Under the pieces are notes generated by a model. The model did no database searches and was not told where the DNA came from. It saw only the letters and a program-made list of their open reading frames with translations. From positions 248,001-312,000 of the forward strand of contig NZ_SRXU01000006.1 of NCBI RefSeq assembly GCF_004792695.1: 64,000 nucleotides of DNA, read 5' to 3'. Every line of letters begins with the position of its first letter. Within the stretch, counting starts at the first letter, position 1. Position numbers and translations under genes: made by a program. Of the stretch, positions 34,536 through 43,350 are shown one piece after another. Source of the stretch: Sphingomonas naasensis (GTDB taxonomy: Bacteria; Pseudomonadota; Alphaproteobacteria; Sphingomonadales; Sphingomonadaceae).

Positions 34536-34739
34536 ATGGCCGACTACGACCGCAAACCCGACACTTCGATCATCGGCCGGGACGCCGATGCCGCGCGCGG
34601 CGACGCGCTGCTCGACCAGCGCGCCCGGACCGCCTCCGAGCGCGCCGGCGGCACCGTCGACGGAACCGCCGAAGCCGAGGAATGCGAAGGCTTCGACATC
34701 GTGTTCGAGCGCGAGGAGCCGGCCAACGGCGCGCATTGA
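34536..34739 (+). CDS. small acidic hypothetical protein (67 aa)
   Basis: This is a 67-aa acidic, soluble protein beginning MADYDRKPDTSIIGRDADAA and ending in an EECEGFDIVFEREEP stretch. A GGAGAGACGC site precedes the ATG. There is no recognisable domain. It lies between the glycosyltransferase and the Lys/Ala-rich protein genes in the same direction, and its codon usage is normal for the window, so I take it as real. Confidence 0.6.
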   Translation: MADYDRKPDTSIIGRDADAARGDALLDQRARTASERAGGTVDGTAEAEECEGFDIVFEREEPANGAH

Positions 34740-34817
34740 GGACACGATGGCGCAATCCCGCGTTGACCACCCGGCGATGATCCGTGACACTGGCGTCACG
34801 GAACGCGGAGGTTGTCG

Positions 34818-35405
34818 ATGGCGGGCAAGAAGAAGAAGGAAGAAAAGAGCACGGCCGGCAAGGGCTCGTTTCTTCCCAAGAGCATCGCGGGCGTGAAGTT
34901 TCCCAAGGGCGTACGCAACAAGCTGACCGATCTGGCGAAGCATCCGATCGTCGCGGACATTCTCGCGGCGGGGCTGGTCGCGATCGCGGCGAAGCTCAAG
35001 AACGAGCCCGCAGTGAAGCAGGGCGCGGCCAGGGCTGCCGATGCCGTCGAGGACGCGGTTCAGAGCGTGGCGCAGAACGCCGCCGACGTCGCCGCGACGA
35101 TCGCCGCGCCGGCTGCAAAACCCGCCGCGAAGCGCACCCGCAAGGCCCCGGCCAAGGCAGCCGCCGCGCCCAAGCCGGCCGGCGCCGATGCCAAGCCGGT
35201 GGCGCGCCGCGCCCGCAAGCCGGCGACGCCTTCCGCCACGGCGGCTGCGCCGCGTGCGCGCAAGCCGGCGGCGCCCGCCGCGGAGTCGGCCGCGAAGCCC
35301 CCTGCCCGTCGCAGCCGCAAGCCGGCCGAGAGCAGCGCGACCAAGCCGCGTGCCGCGCGGCGGCCGGCACCCAAAAAGCCGACGCCCCCCAAGACGGACA
35401 CCTGA
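34818..35405 (+). CDS. Lys/Ala/Pro-rich histone H1-like protein
   Basis: This is a 195-aa strongly basic protein. Residues 1-~95 form a helical region with an alanine-rich amphipathic segment (HPIVADILAAGLVAIAAKL). The C-terminal ~100 residues are low complexity with repeated ARKPA, SRKPA and TRKAP units, like eukaryotic H1 tails and bacterial AlgP/H1-like proteins that bind DNA or RNA. ATG 34818 has GGAGG at good spacing; a TTG two codons earlier is less likely. DNA binding is inference from composition. Confidence 0.75.
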   Translation: MAGKKKKEEKSTAGKGSFLPKSIAGVKFPKGVRNKLTDLAKHPIVADILAAGLVAIAAKLKNEPAVKQGAARAADAVEDAVQSVAQNAADVAATIAAPAAKPAAKRTRKAPAKAAAAPKPAGADAKPVARRARKPATPSATAAAPRARKPAAPAAESAAKPPARRSRKPAESSATKPRAARRPAPKKPTPPKTDT

Positions 35406-35449
35406 TCCTCTGCTAACGGGCGGACGGGAGCGAACGTCGAGGGGGAAAG

Positions 35450-36085
35450 ATGCCGAGGATTCCACGTGCACCCGAGCTGCATGGCCCCGGCCACGCGCTC
35501 GAGCGGATGATATTCTTCTCGGACGCGGTGTTCGCGATCGCGATCACCTTGCTGATCATCGAGATCCATGTCCCCGAGGTGCATGCTCCGCGCACCGATC
35601 ACGCCTTCCTCGTCGCGCTGGCGCAGATCATCCCCCACTTCGTCAGCTTTCTCGTCTCCTTCTTCGTGATCGGCGCTTTCTGGGCCGGGCACCACCGGGC
35701 GTTCGATTGCGCGCGGCATTGGGACTCGCGGCTGATCCTGCCCAATCTGCTGCTGCTCTGCACGATAGCGGCGATGCCGTTCTTCACCGCGCTGGCCTCG
35801 GAATATTATGGCCACCGCGTCCCCGTCGCCTTTTATTGCGGCTGGCTGGCGCTGGCCGCGCTCGCGGCGATCCGCGTCCAGCGGCTCGTCACCAATGCGC
35901 CACTCGTCGGCGAGGAGGTTCCGCTCGCGCAGCGCGCCGCGATCCGCCAGCGCGGCTATGCGACCTTTCTCGGCGCGCTCACCGGCTTCGTCGTCAGCCT
36001 GTTCGTGCCGTGGCTCGGCCAGCCCGCGCTGATCAGCATCCCGCTCTGGCGGATGCTGCTCCAGCGACTGCACCCGCAGGGTTGA
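35450..36085 (+). CDS. TMEM175-family (DUF1211) potassium channel-like protein
   Basis: This 211-aa inner-membrane protein has about six helices. The family signature FSDAVFAIAITLL is in helix 1 (residues ~23-35), followed by a charged loop and FVIGAFWAGHHRAFD in helix 3, both typical of bacterial TMEM175 channels that form tetramers and leak K+. A C-terminal PWLGQPAL segment ends the last helix. It is a single gene, preceded by a GGGGG-rich site. Confidence 0.87.
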   Translation: MPRIPRAPELHGPGHALERMIFFSDAVFAIAITLLIIEIHVPEVHAPRTDHAFLVALAQIIPHFVSFLVSFFVIGAFWAGHHRAFDCARHWDSRLILPNLLLLCTIAAMPFFTALASEYYGHRVPVAFYCGWLALAALAAIRVQRLVTNAPLVGEEVPLAQRAAIRQRGYATFLGALTGFVVSLFVPWLGQPALISIPLWRMLLQRLHPQG

Positions 36086-36100
36086 CGCCGCGCTCCGGCC

Positions 36101-36508
36101 TCAATCGCCGGTGAAACGCACGCCGAAATAGGCCACCGCGCCGCCGCCCGGCGTGCGCACCATCGCCACCATCACGCCGCGCCCGTCGCCGGCGCGCCAC
36201 GCCTGGGCGAGCTTCTTGCCGGGATCGGCGCCGGGCAGCGCCACCGGCTTCGCGCCGCGCTCGCGCGCGAGATTGTCGATGCGCTTGGCGATCGCGTTCC
36301 ACGGCAGATCCTTGCCGACGGTGAACAGCCGTTCGCCCTCGATCGTGACACCGCCCTTCGAGACGTCGCTCGTCAGCGCGCGCAGCGCCTGCCGTTCGGT
36401 TGCGCTCGCGCCGTTCTGCGCGCCGGCGGGGGCAGGCAGCGCCGCGAGATCGAACCCGCGCACCAGCCCGAGAAAGGCCAACAGACTCAAGAGCGCCGCT
36501 TTCAGCAA
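36101..36508 (-). CDS. hypothetical exported protein (135 aa)
   Basis: This is a 135-aa protein with an N-terminal hydrophobic stretch (MLKAALLSLLAFLGLVRGF) that could be a signal peptide or anchor. The mature part is soluble, with SDVSKGGVTIEGERLFTVGKD and GGAVAYFGVRFTGD. The start is TTG 36508 with a GAGGGA site 7 bp upstream. It is the gene nearest the left end of the T3SS region but shows no link to it. Unrecognised. Confidence 0.6.
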   Translation of the reverse strand: MLKAALLSLLAFLGLVRGFDLAALPAPAGAQNGASATERQALRALTSDVSKGGVTIEGERLFTVGKDLPWNAIAKRIDNLARERGAKPVALPGADPGKKLAQAWRAGDGRGVMVAMVRTPGGGAVAYFGVRFTGD

Positions 36509-36573
36509 AAATATGTCCCTCGCAGCCGAGCTTGCCCGCTTTGCCAGGGGCGCTCAACCCCGTTGCGATGGCT

Positions 36574-37530
36574 TCAGCGTGGCGCGGGGCCAGCCGTGAA
36601 CGCCTCGGCGCCGCCGGTATCGACGAGCGTGCGCAGCGGAACCTCCATCGTCGCCGACGCGGTGTCGTGCCCCTCGCCGACATTCATGTTGGTGCTCCAC
36701 GGATTGCGCACGCTGACCATCCACTCGCCATCGGCATTCTTGTGGACGCCTTCGACGGTGTAGACGTGATTGTCGACCAGCCCGTCCTGTGTGCCTTCGT
36801 TGCCGCGAATCTTGTCCCACAGGCTGCGATTCTCGGGCACCGTCCACAGCGTCACCGGCCGGCCGTTCGACAGCGCCGCATCGACTTGCCCTGCCATTCG
36901 GTCGAGCGCCGAATTCTCGCTCTCGAAAAAGCCCTCCGAATAGCGGATCTCGTCGCCGCGATCGCCGGTGATCGCCTGCATCGCGTCCTGCGGCCAGCCG
37001 CCATTGGCGATCGCGTTATAGCCCTCGGCCAACCCGTCGGCGGGATTGCTGTCGTGCACCTTGGCATAGGCGGTCTCGGCGACCGCGGGCCAGATCGGGC
37101 CGTCGAGCCCGGTGTTGTCGGCGGTCGACCCGCCCGAGCGCGCGAGATTGTCCTCGAGCTCGGCCTGCGTGACCTGCACCGATTGCGGATTGCCGTCGCC
37201 ATCGTGCAGCTGGACAGTGAAATTGCCGGTGCGCGCGTCGAAGCTGATCATGTTGCGGATCGCATCGGGCTGCTGGCGCGCGACCGCGCCGAGCGTCGCG
37301 ACGAAATAGCAATCGCCCAGCGCGTCCTGGCGGATGTCGGCAGCCTGCGGTCCCTGAGCGCCATAGAGGTCGGCGGCGTCGAAGCGGACCTCGGCGGGCT
37401 TGGCGACGCCGCCGCCCATGCCGTCGATCGGGATGCGGAACCCCGGAATCGACACCGCGCTGCCGGCGAGCAGCGAATCCAGATTGAAACGACTAGCAAC
37501 GCCTGCTGCGGCGCCCGCGGCCTCGAGCAT
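36574..37530 (-). CDS. calpain-like (C2) cysteine peptidase, candidate type III effector
   Basis: This 318-aa protein shows the papain-like calpain catalytic set: Q68 and C74 in DIRQDALGDCYFVATLGAVA, H255 in VDNHVYTVEGV, and N276 in SVRNPWSTN. There is no Sec signal; the N-terminal ~45 residues are Ala/Gly/Ser-rich and unstructured-looking, as in type III secretion signals. Calpain-type peptidases are uncommon in bacteria. The gene is divergent from a lipase gene across a 128-bp gap that holds a perfect TAATCG-N3-CGATTA dyad 55 bp from this ATG, shared with other T3SS-linked genes. Effector status is inference. Confidence 0.85.
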   Translation of the reverse strand: MLEAAGAAAGVASRFNLDSLLAGSAVSIPGFRIPIDGMGGGVAKPAEVRFDAADLYGAQGPQAADIRQDALGDCYFVATLGAVARQQPDAIRNMISFDARTGNFTVQLHDGDGNPQSVQVTQAELEDNLARSGGSTADNTGLDGPIWPAVAETAYAKVHDSNPADGLAEGYNAIANGGWPQDAMQAITGDRGDEIRYSEGFFESENSALDRMAGQVDAALSNGRPVTLWTVPENRSLWDKIRGNEGTQDGLVDNHVYTVEGVHKNADGEWMVSVRNPWSTNMNVGEGHDTASATMEVPLRTLVDTGGAEAFTAGPAPR

Positions 37531-37585
37531 GCCGACTCTCCCATAGTTGCACGGGGGATATGCGCGTCGCGCGCGGGCGCCGCGA

Positions 37586-37600
37586 TAATCGGATCGATTA
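37586..37600. promoter_or_regulatory. perfect dyad TAATCG-GAT-CGATTA (T3SS-linked operator, site 1)
   Basis: A perfect inverted repeat of 6 bp with a 3-bp spacer lies between the divergent calpain and lipase genes, 55 and 58 bp from their starts. Followed on the plus strand by TGGCGTGCGCG, as in site 3. The other copies are at 57261, 58426 and (one mismatch) 59945. Confidence 0.65.
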
Positions 37601-37658
37601 TGGCGTGCGCGTGCCGCGCGGCGCATCTGCACTGTCTCCGATCGAAGGACAGCGCGCG

Positions 37659-38756
37659 ATGCAGGTCAACCGAGCAGCCCCCGCTTCCCCGGCGTCGACT
37701 CCCCCGTCGACGGCGTCTTCGGCGTCCAGCAAAGGCGCCGAGGCTTATCGATCGGATTGGCAGTCTCCCGGCGTCACGCCGGCGCTGCATGCGACGCCAT
37801 CGGTCTCATCTCCCCCCAGAGCCGATGGCGTCGACTCCCTTCAGCAGCGCGTCGCCAACGATCAGGATGCGATCGTGCCGTTCGCCCCCGGCACGCGCGA
37901 CGCACAGTCCGCGCCGCTCGCCACGCCGTCGGCGATCGTCGCTTCGGGCGCGCCATCGGAAGCGCGGCTCGCGGCGAACGACGCGCCCGATCTCCAGCAG
38001 GTCCACACCAACGCGCTGCTCGCCAAGGACGTCTATAACGACGTGCCGAGTCCGCCTTCGGGCTATCGCGCCGCGAACGACGCCGATCTCGCGCGGCTAG
38101 GGCTCACCCCGGAGATGCTCGAGCAACCCGGCGAGAGCAGCTTCCGTGCGCGCGTCTATGTTAGCGGCGAGGCCGGGCAGGAGCGCTACACCGTCGTGTT
38201 CCGCGGCAGCCAGTCGGGCGACGACTGGAAGAGCAACGCGCAGCAGGGGCTCGGCCTCAACTCGACGCATTATGCCAATGCGCTCGAGATCGGGAAGAAG
38301 CTGGCGCGCACCGACGCCGACGTCACCTTGGTCGGCCATTCGCTGGGCGGCGGGCTCGCTGCCGAGGCGGCGATCGCCTCGGGCCGTCCGGCCGACACCT
38401 TCAACGCCGCCGGGCTCCACCAGAACACGATCGAAAAGGCGCAGGCCGTCGCGCAGGCCAATGGCCGCGGCTTCTCGTCGATCAACAATTATCGCGTCCA
38501 GGGCGAGATCCTGACCACGCTGCAGGAAGGCGGCGACCGCGCGGTCGGCGCGGGGCTGGGCGGGCTGATCACCGGTGGGCTGGGCGGCGCGATCGTCGGC
38601 GGTGCCGTCACCGACCTGCCCGAAGCCTATGGCGCGCAGCACGACTTGCCCAATGTCCGCCCCGAAGGCGCGCATTGGTGGGATTCGATCAATCCGGTCG
38701 ACCGCCACAGCATGGACTGGGTGCTCGCCGGAACCGCGGCACAGGCCGGCCGCTGA
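37659..38756 (+). CDS. class-3 lipase-like alpha/beta hydrolase, candidate type III effector
   Basis: This is a 365-aa protein. The first ~105 residues are Ser/Pro/Ala-rich and disordered-looking without a Sec signal. The alpha/beta-hydrolase core follows with YTVVFRGSQSGDDWKSN (oxyanion region of class-3 lipases) and the nucleophile elbow VGHSLGGGLAAE (Ser228). A glycine-zipper hairpin (AGLGGLITGGLGGAIVGGAV, ~298-317) near the C-terminus could insert into membranes. Class-3 lipase effectors are known from plant-pathogen T3SSs (e.g. XopAP/RipAL type). The T3SS-linked dyad lies 58 bp upstream of ATG 37659. Effector status is inference from position, motif and architecture. Confidence 0.83.
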   Translation: MQVNRAAPASPASTPPSTASSASSKGAEAYRSDWQSPGVTPALHATPSVSSPPRADGVDSLQQRVANDQDAIVPFAPGTRDAQSAPLATPSAIVASGAPSEARLAANDAPDLQQVHTNALLAKDVYNDVPSPPSGYRAANDADLARLGLTPEMLEQPGESSFRARVYVSGEAGQERYTVVFRGSQSGDDWKSNAQQGLGLNSTHYANALEIGKKLARTDADVTLVGHSLGGGLAAEAAIASGRPADTFNAAGLHQNTIEKAQAVAQANGRGFSSINNYRVQGEILTTLQEGGDRAVGAGLGGLITGGLGGAIVGGAVTDLPEAYGAQHDLPNVRPEGAHWWDSINPVDRHSMDWVLAGTAAQAGR

Positions 38757-38788
38757 ATCGTTGACGCGTCCCCTATGATCGGCACAGG

Positions 38789-39670
38789 GTGCGGCGTGTG
38801 CGCAGCTTCCTCCTCTTCACCCCCGCGCTGGCGCTCATGACGATGGGCTGCGAGAGCGATGCGCGCGCCGATTGCTTCGCGCCGGGCACCGAGCTGCCCA
38901 AGCGCCGCGACACGCTCACCGATCAGCGGCTCGGCGCCGCCGCGCGCGATTTCGCCGAGGCGCTCTACGACGGAAATCTTGCCCGCGCCGGCGAATTGCT
39001 CCGCGCCGATCCCGGGCTCGCGCGCCGGCGGGTCGGGGCGCAATATGATATGCTCTCGGTCGCGCTCGCCACCTGCCGCGCCGAAGCGGTCGATCTCGTC
39101 ATCCACGGCGGCGCAACGCTCGACGGCGTCGACGACAAGGGCCTGCCGCTGCGCCTCGCGCTACGCGCCGGCGATCCCGGCTTCGCGCATCGCCTGCTCA
39201 GCGCCGGCGCGAGCCCCAATCCCAGGGGCAATCCGATCGGCCCGCTGCGCACCGCGATCGCGCTCAATTCGCTCGGCGCGGTGCGGATGCTGCTCGATTT
39301 TCGTGCCGATCCGAACGTGATGGAGGCGACCGGCAACCGCCCGCTCCACACCGCGCTCGACATGGAGCATTTCCGCATCGCCGAATTGCTGCTCGATCGC
39401 GGCGCGGATCCGTGGGCGATCGACAGCGGCGGCGCCAATCTCGGCACCGCGGCGACGACGCCGATGCTCACCGATTCGGCGGAAGAAGCGCAGGCGCAGC
39501 ACCGGCTGGCGGCGCGGCTGGCGAAGCTCGGCTGGCCCGATCCGGCGCCGTCTTCGCGTGACGTGCGCGCCGCGGCCGCCGCAGGGAATTGGCCGCCGGC
39601 GGGCGCCGCGGGCGCAAAGCCGGTACAGCCGGAAGTGCTTGCGCTGATCAAGGCCAACGCGGCGCACTGA
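38789..39670 (+). CDS. ankyrin-repeat protein, exported or lipoprotein
   Basis: This 293-aa protein has an N-terminal hydrophobic segment ending MTMGCESD, which could be a weak lipobox or a Sec signal. At least four ankyrin-like repeats follow (AAVDLVIHGGATLDGVDDK, DPGFAHRLLSAGASPNPRG, LGAVRMLLDFRADPNVME, HFRIAELLLDRGADPWAID). It starts with GTG 38789. It lies 32 bp after the lipase gene and ends before the palindromic terminator shared with sctP. It may be a partner or immunity-like protein of the neighbouring effectors, but no evidence beyond position supports that. Confidence 0.75.
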   Translation: MRRVRSFLLFTPALALMTMGCESDARADCFAPGTELPKRRDTLTDQRLGAAARDFAEALYDGNLARAGELLRADPGLARRRVGAQYDMLSVALATCRAEAVDLVIHGGATLDGVDDKGLPLRLALRAGDPGFAHRLLSAGASPNPRGNPIGPLRTAIALNSLGAVRMLLDFRADPNVMEATGNRPLHTALDMEHFRIAELLLDRGADPWAIDSGGANLGTAATTPMLTDSAEEAQAQHRLAARLAKLGWPDPAPSSRDVRAAAAAGNWPPAGAAGAKPVQPEVLALIKANAAH

Positions 39671-39681
39671 CCTCCCTCTTC

Positions 39682-39789
39682 GTCACCCCCGCGAAAGCGG
39701 GGACCCATCTCCCGAACGAGTCGCGCGCCCGACAGCTGTCGTAGTTCTTGCATATGCAGGAGATGGGCCCCCGCTTTCGCGGGGGTGAC
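39682..39789. repeat. sphingomonad-type palindromic repeat, likely bidirectional terminator
   Basis: Two 31-bp inverted arms (starting GTCACCCCCGCGAAAGCGGGG and extending into CCCATCTCC, one mismatch) flank 46 bp. Each arm also forms its own CCCCGC-GAAA-GCGGGG hairpin. It lies between the convergent ankyrin and sctP genes. Confidence 0.8.
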
Positions 39790-39806
39790 GGTCTCATTTC
39801 GCGAGG

Positions 39807-40454
39807 TCAGGCCGTCTCCATCGACAAGCTTCCCAGCGCCACGCCCGCATCGCGCAGCTGCGCCTCGAGCTGGCGCAGCGTGGCGTCATAGGGCGGCGCG
39901 CCGTCTCCCACGAGCAGCGCGACGTCGAGCGTTCCCGCGGCATTGCGCACCAGACGCGCGCCGGTGGCGGGCCAGGCGCGGTCGCCGAAGGTCACGGTGA
40001 CTTCCTTCGCACCCTTGCCATTCTCGCGCGTCCAGAGATCGGCGAGCAGCTGGGCGAACGCGCTAGGATCGACATGCGCCGCGGGCATCGCCGGCATCCC
40101 CATGGGTTGCGCCTGCGCCTGGCCGGTGAAGCCGAACAGTCCGTCCTGCCGCTCGCGCGCCTCGCGCTCCTGCTTCAGGCTCGCCTCGCGATAGTCGCCG
40201 AGCGCCGCGCGTTCCTGCACCGGCACCTCGCCGCGCCGCTCGGGCTGGGCGAGCCCCTTGCCGAGCTTGGGCTGCGCGAGACCGCCGGCTGGTTCCTTGC
40301 CCGGCTGCTCCTTGCCAAGCAGCTTCACGCGCGCGGCGCCGAACGCGTCCTTCATCGCGCGGACGTCGTCGGGCTGGGGCTGGGCGCGCCCGTCGATCGG
40401 GCCCTGCCGCAGCTGGCGGACGGGCTGCGCCTCGGATGAGCGGACGCTGGTCAT
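39807..40454 (-). CDS. sctP: type III secretion protein SctP (HpaP-like needle-length/substrate-switch regulator)
   Basis: This is a 215-aa protein. The N-terminal ~120 residues are Gln/Pro/Lys-rich and disordered-looking. The C-terminal domain (ALLVGDGAPPYDATLRQLEAQLRDAGVALG) resembles the T3S4/HpaP C-terminal domain that interacts with the SctU cytoplasmic domain. As last gene of the leftward operon, its ATG overlaps the sctO stop (ATGA, 40451-40454). SctP-type proteins set needle length and switch specificity to later substrates. Identity is supported more by position than by strong motif conservation. Confidence 0.7.
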   Translation of the reverse strand: MTSVRSSEAQPVRQLRQGPIDGRAQPQPDDVRAMKDAFGAARVKLLGKEQPGKEPAGGLAQPKLGKGLAQPERRGEVPVQERAALGDYREASLKQEREARERQDGLFGFTGQAQAQPMGMPAMPAAHVDPSAFAQLLADLWTRENGKGAKEVTVTFGDRAWPATGARLVRNAAGTLDVALLVGDGAPPYDATLRQLEAQLRDAGVALGSLSMETA

Positions 40455-40906
40455 GATCGCTTCCTTGCCTCGAGTGTGTCGAGCGCGGCACGCTCCTCGT
40501 GCCGCCGCTCCCAGTGCCGCGCCGCCTGCCCGGCATGCTCGGCGAGCCGATCGTGCCGGGCGCGCGCGACGATCATTGCCTTGCGCCGTTCGGCCTCGGC
40601 GTCGCCGCACAGCCGCTCGGCCTCGCGTGCGTCGTTGAGCGCGCTGCGCGCCACCGAGCGCCGGAAATGGCTCGAATCGACCACAGCGAGCAGCCGCTCG
40701 GCTTCGGCCGGATCGGTCGCGAGATCGGCGCGCGCCGCCGCCATCGCGGCGTCGGCGGCCATGGCGCCGGCATCGGCGGCCGCAGTCTCGCGCTCGGCTG
40801 CCAGCGTCGCGGCGCGGGCTTCGGCCAACGCGACCGCCGCGCTCTGCATCCGGACCGCACGCAGCCGCACCAGCGCCCTCGCCTGGCGTTGCTGCTCGCG
40901 CGCCAT
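40451..40906 (-). CDS. sctO: type III secretion protein SctO (ATPase stalk)
   Basis: This 151-aa, almost entirely alpha-helical protein has two long Ala/Arg/Glu-rich coiled-coil segments separated near residue ~75, the architecture of SctO/FliJ, which inserts into the SctN hexamer and connects it to SctV. No sequence motif is expected in this fast-evolving family; assignment is by coiled coil, size and position directly after sctN, with a 1-bp TGATG-type overlap. Confidence 0.75.
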   Translation of the reverse strand: MAREQQRQARALVRLRAVRMQSAAVALAEARAATLAAERETAAADAGAMAADAAMAAARADLATDPAEAERLLAVVDSSHFRRSVARSALNDAREAERLCGDAEAERRKAMIVARARHDRLAEHAGQAARHWERRHEERAALDTLEARKRS

Positions 40907-42231
40907 CAGCCCGCCACTCCGCGCAGCAGCATCAGCGAGGTGTGGAAATCCTCGGCGCGATTGGCGTCCTGCCGCAACAGGCTGTCGATCTCGGGCTTCG
41001 CCGCGATCGCGCGATCGGCGAGCGGATCGGCGCCGGCGCGATATTCGCCGACCTGGACGAGGAACTCGATCTCGGCATGTTTGGCGAGCAGCGCGCGCAC
41101 CCGCGTCGCCGCGTCGCGATGCGCCGGATCGGCGAGCCGCGGGAACAACCGGCTCAGGCTGCCGAGCACATCGATCGCCGGATAATGGCCCGCCGCGCCG
41201 AGCTTGCGCGAGAGCACGACATGCCCGTCGAGGATCGAGCGAACTTCCTCGCCGATCGGATCGTCGCCTTCCTCGTCCTCGATCAGCACGGTGTAGATGC
41301 CGGTGATCGATCCGACCGCATCGTTGCCGGCGCGCTCGAACAGCCGCGGCAGTTCGGCGAAGACCGAAGGGGGGAAGCCGCGCCGCACCGGCGGCTCGCC
41401 GGCCGCCAGCCCGATCTCGCGCAGCGCGCGGGCGAAGCGCGTCACCGAATCCATCAGCAGCAGCACGTTGCGGCCCTCGCTGCGGAACCCCTCGGCGATC
41501 GCGGTGGCATGATGCGCCGCGCGCACCCGCTCCATCGCGGCGCGGTCCGAAGTAGCGCAGACGATCACCGAGCGCGCCAGCCCCGTCTCGCCCAGCGCGT
41601 CCTCGATGAACTCGCGCACTTCGCGGCCACGCTCGCCAATCAGCGCGATGACGATGACATCGGCCTCGGCGAAGCGCGCGAGCATGCCGAGCAGAGTCGA
41701 TTTGCCGCCGCCCGCCATCGCGAACACGCCGAGCCGCTGACCCTGCCCGACGGTGAGCAGCGTATCGATCGCGCGTACCCCGGTGTGCAGCGGCGTGTTG
41801 ATCAGCGCACGCTCCATCGGCTGCGGCGCCGGGGCGTGGAGCGGACGGCGGTGGAGTCCGGCGGGAAGCTCACCCTTGCCGTCGATCGGCCGGCCGCGCC
41901 CGTCGAGCACGCGGCCGAGCAGCCCCTCGCCCCAGGGCACCAGTTCCTCGCCGCTGCGCACGATCACCTCGGCATCGACCGAGAGACCGCGCACATCGGC
42001 GAGCGGGGTCAGGATCGTCGCATTGCCCGCGATGCCGACCACCTCGACCGGCACCACCCGCCCGGTCGACGGCTCGACCACTTCGCAGGCATCGCCGACG
42101 CGCGGCGCGATCCCGGTGACCTTGAGCGTGGTGCCGAGCACTTCGACCAGCCGGCCGCGCCGCTCGACGGTCGGGCTGCGCTGGAGCCCGGCGAGCAGCT
42201 GGTCGACGGTGTTGGCGGGCCCCTCAGTCAT
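40906..42231 (-). CDS. sctN: type III secretion ATPase SctN
   Basis: This is a 441-aa F1-beta-like hexameric ATPase on the cytoplasmic face of the secretion machine, which strips chaperones and unfolds substrates. The Walker A reads AMAGGGKST (K177), with the AGGGK form familiar from injectisome ATPases rather than the flagellar AGSGVGK, followed by [16 protein letters not shown] (catalytic Glu), [19 protein letters not shown] (Walker B) and [37 protein letters not shown] start at ATG 42231, overlapping sctL by 8 bp. Confidence 0.95.
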   Translation of the reverse strand: MTEGPANTVDQLLAGLQRSPTVERRGRLVEVLGTTLKVTGIAPRVGDACEVVEPSTGRVVPVEVVGIAGNATILTPLADVRGLSVDAEVIVRSGEELVPWGEGLLGRVLDGRGRPIDGKGELPAGLHRRPLHAPAPQPMERALINTPLHTGVRAIDTLLTVGQGQRLGVFAMAGGGKSTLLGMLARFAEADVIVIALIGERGREVREFIEDALGETGLARSVIVCATSDRAAMERVRAAHHATAIAEGFRSEGRNVLLLMDSVTRFARALREIGLAAGEPPVRRGFPPSVFAELPRLFERAGNDAVGSITGIYTVLIEDEEGDDPIGEEVRSILDGHVVLSRKLGAAGHYPAIDVLGSLSRLFPRLADPAHRDAATRVRALLAKHAEIEFLVQVGEYRAGADPLADRAIAAKPEIDSLLRQDANRAEDFHTSLMLLRGVAG

Positions 42232-42832
42232 CGAGCGCCTCGCCCCACATCCGCGCGATCTGCGCGAGCTGGGTGTCGAGCCCGGCATGGGTGCGGCCGA
42301 GCGCGGTCTCGATCACGCAATCCTGCCCGGAAAGCGCCGGGTCGGCCTCGACGCTGAGTCCCGCACGGCCATCGAGCCGCGCGCGCACCGCCGCCACGGC
42401 GTCCGGCGCGACGCGCACCACCCCGACGCTGTCGGGCGCGAGCTGCGCCGCGGCGCGCTCGGCCAGCCCCGCCACCACCGCGCCGTCGTCGAGCACACCG
42501 GCGATCCGGCGCACGACCTCGACCGCCAGCCGCGCGACGTCCTTCTGCCGCGCGCGCTGGAGCTCGCCGTCGCGCAGCGCGATGCGGAACAGCTCGGCGC
42601 GCCGCTCGTCCTCGGCCGCGGCGAGCCCTTCCGCGCGCCCGGCGGCGAAACCCTCGGCGCGTGCTGCCTCGCGCGCGGCGGCGATCGCCGCGTCCGCCCC
42701 GCTGCGCAGCGCGCCCGCCTCGGCGAGCAGCGCCATCGCATCCTGCATCCGGCCGACATCGGCGGCGGGCACCAGCGGATCATCGGCGAGCGCGGTCGCC
42801 AGCCGGTCGGCGTGGAGGACGAGGAAGGTCAT
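42224..42832 (-). CDS. sctL: type III secretion protein SctL (ATPase stator/regulator)
   Basis: This 202-aa FliH/YscL-like protein has an N-terminal hydrophobic-patch start ([12 protein letters not shown]), a long Ala/Arg/Glu helix ([34 protein letters not shown]), and a C-terminal domain ending [21 protein letters not shown] that matches the peripheral-stalk-like fold dimerising on SctN. ATGA overlap with sctK at 42829-42832. Confidence 0.9.
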   Translation of the reverse strand: MTFLVLHADRLATALADDPLVPAADVGRMQDAMALLAEAGALRSGADAAIAAAREAARAEGFAAGRAEGLAAAEDERRAELFRIALRDGELQRARQKDVARLAVEVVRRIAGVLDDGAVVAGLAERAAAQLAPDSVGVVRVAPDAVAAVRARLDGRAGLSVEADPALSGQDCVIETALGRTHAGLDTQLAQIARMWGEALDD

Positions 42833-43350
42833 GCGCGCATCGCCGCATCGACCGCCGCGCCGACCAAGGCATCGAGCGTCTCGCGCGGGCACGACAAAGC
42901 GAGATGATCGGCGCGCCACGGCAGATAACCGCGGAGCGGCATCGGCAATTGCTCGCGCAGCAGCGAGAAGCCGTAGATCTCGAGCGCGTCGGGCGCGAGC
43001 CGGCGCGCCGGGGCCGCGGGCAGGCCCGGGCTGGTCGCGATCGCCCAGTCGAGCAGATCCTCGCCGGCAACCTCGGCGAGCCCGCCGAGCCACGCCCCGT
43101 CGATCGATCCCGCCAGCGCGTCGCCCATCCAGAGCAGCGCGACGCGCAGCGCGAGCCGGCGCTGCGCCGCGGCGGGAAGCCGCAGCCAAGGCGGCGCGCT
43201 CGGCAGATCGGTGAAGCACGCCACCGGATCGTCGCACCCGCCCAGATGCCGCAGCAGCAGCGCCGCCCGGCGCTCGCCGGGGCCGCCCTCGACCGCGACG
43301 AGATCGTTGCCGATCGCCGCCAGCGTCGCGCGTTGCTCGGACGCCCTCAT
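42829..43350 (-). CDS. sctK: type III secretion sorting-platform protein SctK
   Basis: This 173-aa YscK/OrgA-like protein is recognisable from its position between sctJ and sctL and a motif near the middle-to-end, ALEIYGFSLLREQLPMPLRGYLP, similar to the conserved region of SctK proteins that cap the cytoplasmic pods beneath SctD. No membrane segment or signal. ATGA overlaps on both sides (with sctJ at 43347-43350). Moderately confident; the family is divergent. Confidence 0.8.
   Translation of the reverse strand: MRASEQRATLAAIGNDLVAVEGGPGERRAALLLRHLGGCDDPVACFTDLPSAPPWLRLPAAAQRRLALRVALLWMGDALAGSIDGAWLGGLAEVAGEDLLDWAIATSPGLPAAPARRLAPDALEIYGFSLLREQLPMPLRGYLPWRADHLALSCPRETLDALVGAAVDAAMRA

Noticed and set aside
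41500..42231. Met in place of the first glycine of the SctN P-loop as a sign of inactivity
   Set aside because: Injectisome ATPases commonly vary at this position (ASAGGGK-type loops); the remaining GGGKST, catalytic Glu and Walker B are intact.
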